Source: an uncultured Collinsella sp. (GTDB lineage Bacteria > Actinomycetota > Coriobacteriia > Coriobacteriales > Coriobacteriaceae). From it: a stretch of DNA of 5,352 bases. The translations under genes were made by a program, and so were the position numbers. The notes under the pieces are model-generated. The model did not search any database. It was not told the DNA's origin and worked only from the letters and a program-made list of their open reading frames with translations. Positions 5,315 to 5,352 of this stretch are shown in pieces (positions within the stretch are counted from its first letter, which is position 1; every line of letters starts with the position of its first letter). The stretch is from positions 1-5,352 of the forward strand of contig CABQMC010000121.1 of assembly GCA_902465115.1 (NCBI GenBank). The letters run 5' to 3'.

Positions 5315-5352
5315 AAAAAGGCAAGGCATAGACCTTCTGGTCATGCCTTGCC
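5315..5352 (-). terminator. Strong hairpin at window end, likely terminator of a convergent minus-strand gene
   Basis: GGCAAGGCAT (5320-5329) pairs perfectly with ATGCCTTGCC (5343-5352). Inside, GACC (5331-5334) pairs with GGTC (5339-5342) around loop TTCT, with one unpaired A at 5330. AAAAA at 5315-5319 becomes TTTTT after the hairpin on the minus strand, the layout of an intrinsic terminator for a gene entering from the right. It may also act on the plus strand for pdxST if a T-run follows beyond the window. The stretch 5232-5314 before it shows nothing I can name. Confidence 0.7.

Noticed and set aside
5207..5329. A 40-codon open frame on the minus strand (ATG 5329, stop TGA 5207-5209), beginning MPCLFHANLF.
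   Set aside because: It starts inside the terminator-like hairpin, has only a poorly spaced ribosome site, and runs into the REP-like cluster. The plus strand of the same stretch is also open for about 45 codons. Neither resembles a family I can name.

Overview
The window looks like a chromosomal piece of a GC-rich obligate anaerobe of the Coriobacteriia, probably Collinsella or a close relative. The reasons are the strongly GC-biased third codon positions of the housekeeping genes, an oxygen-defence rubrerythrin-type gene, a pyridoxal 5'-phosphate synthase pair with a divergent MocR-type regulator, a Coriobacteriia-style endonuclease-like protein, and several repeat families between genes. 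The taxonomic call is inference; no marker gene is present.

Layout. Positions 2-307 (+) hold the C-terminal 101 codons of a rubrerythrin/NADH-peroxidase-type diiron protein, closed by a clear intrinsic terminator (342-372). Positions 550-1683 (-) encode a 377-residue protein with a DUF559/Vsr-like nuclease signature in its C-terminal half and an AbiEi-like N-terminal half. Positions 1974-3410 (-) encode a MocR-family regulator (winged helix fused to an aminotransferase fold), very probably PdxR. It is divergent from pdxS (3556-4446) and pdxT (4467-5054), the two subunits of PLP synthase. The tail 5055-5352 has no convincing gene but holds two repeat systems and a terminator-like hairpin.

How the genes work together. 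PdxS and PdxT form the ribose-5-phosphate-dependent, glutamine-fed PLP synthase. PdxR-type regulators bind PLP and control pdxST. In the 145-bp divergent gap the two predicted promoters overlap face to face. A direct repeat CTGACCTT (3422-3429 and 3456-3463) is placed so that one bound regulator could activate pdxST and repress pdxR.

The most unusual feature is a pair of 121-bp elements (440-560 and 1860-1980). They are equal in length, align without gaps at 96 of 121 positions, lie in the same orientation and end in 15-17 bp inverted repeats. The terminal 11 bases, TAAGTGAGTAG, contain a stop codon in all three frames, and both minus-strand genes (the nuclease-like gene and pdxR) use that stop, in two different frames. 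The pair also brackets the nuclease-like gene like a cassette. I do not recognise the element as a named family.
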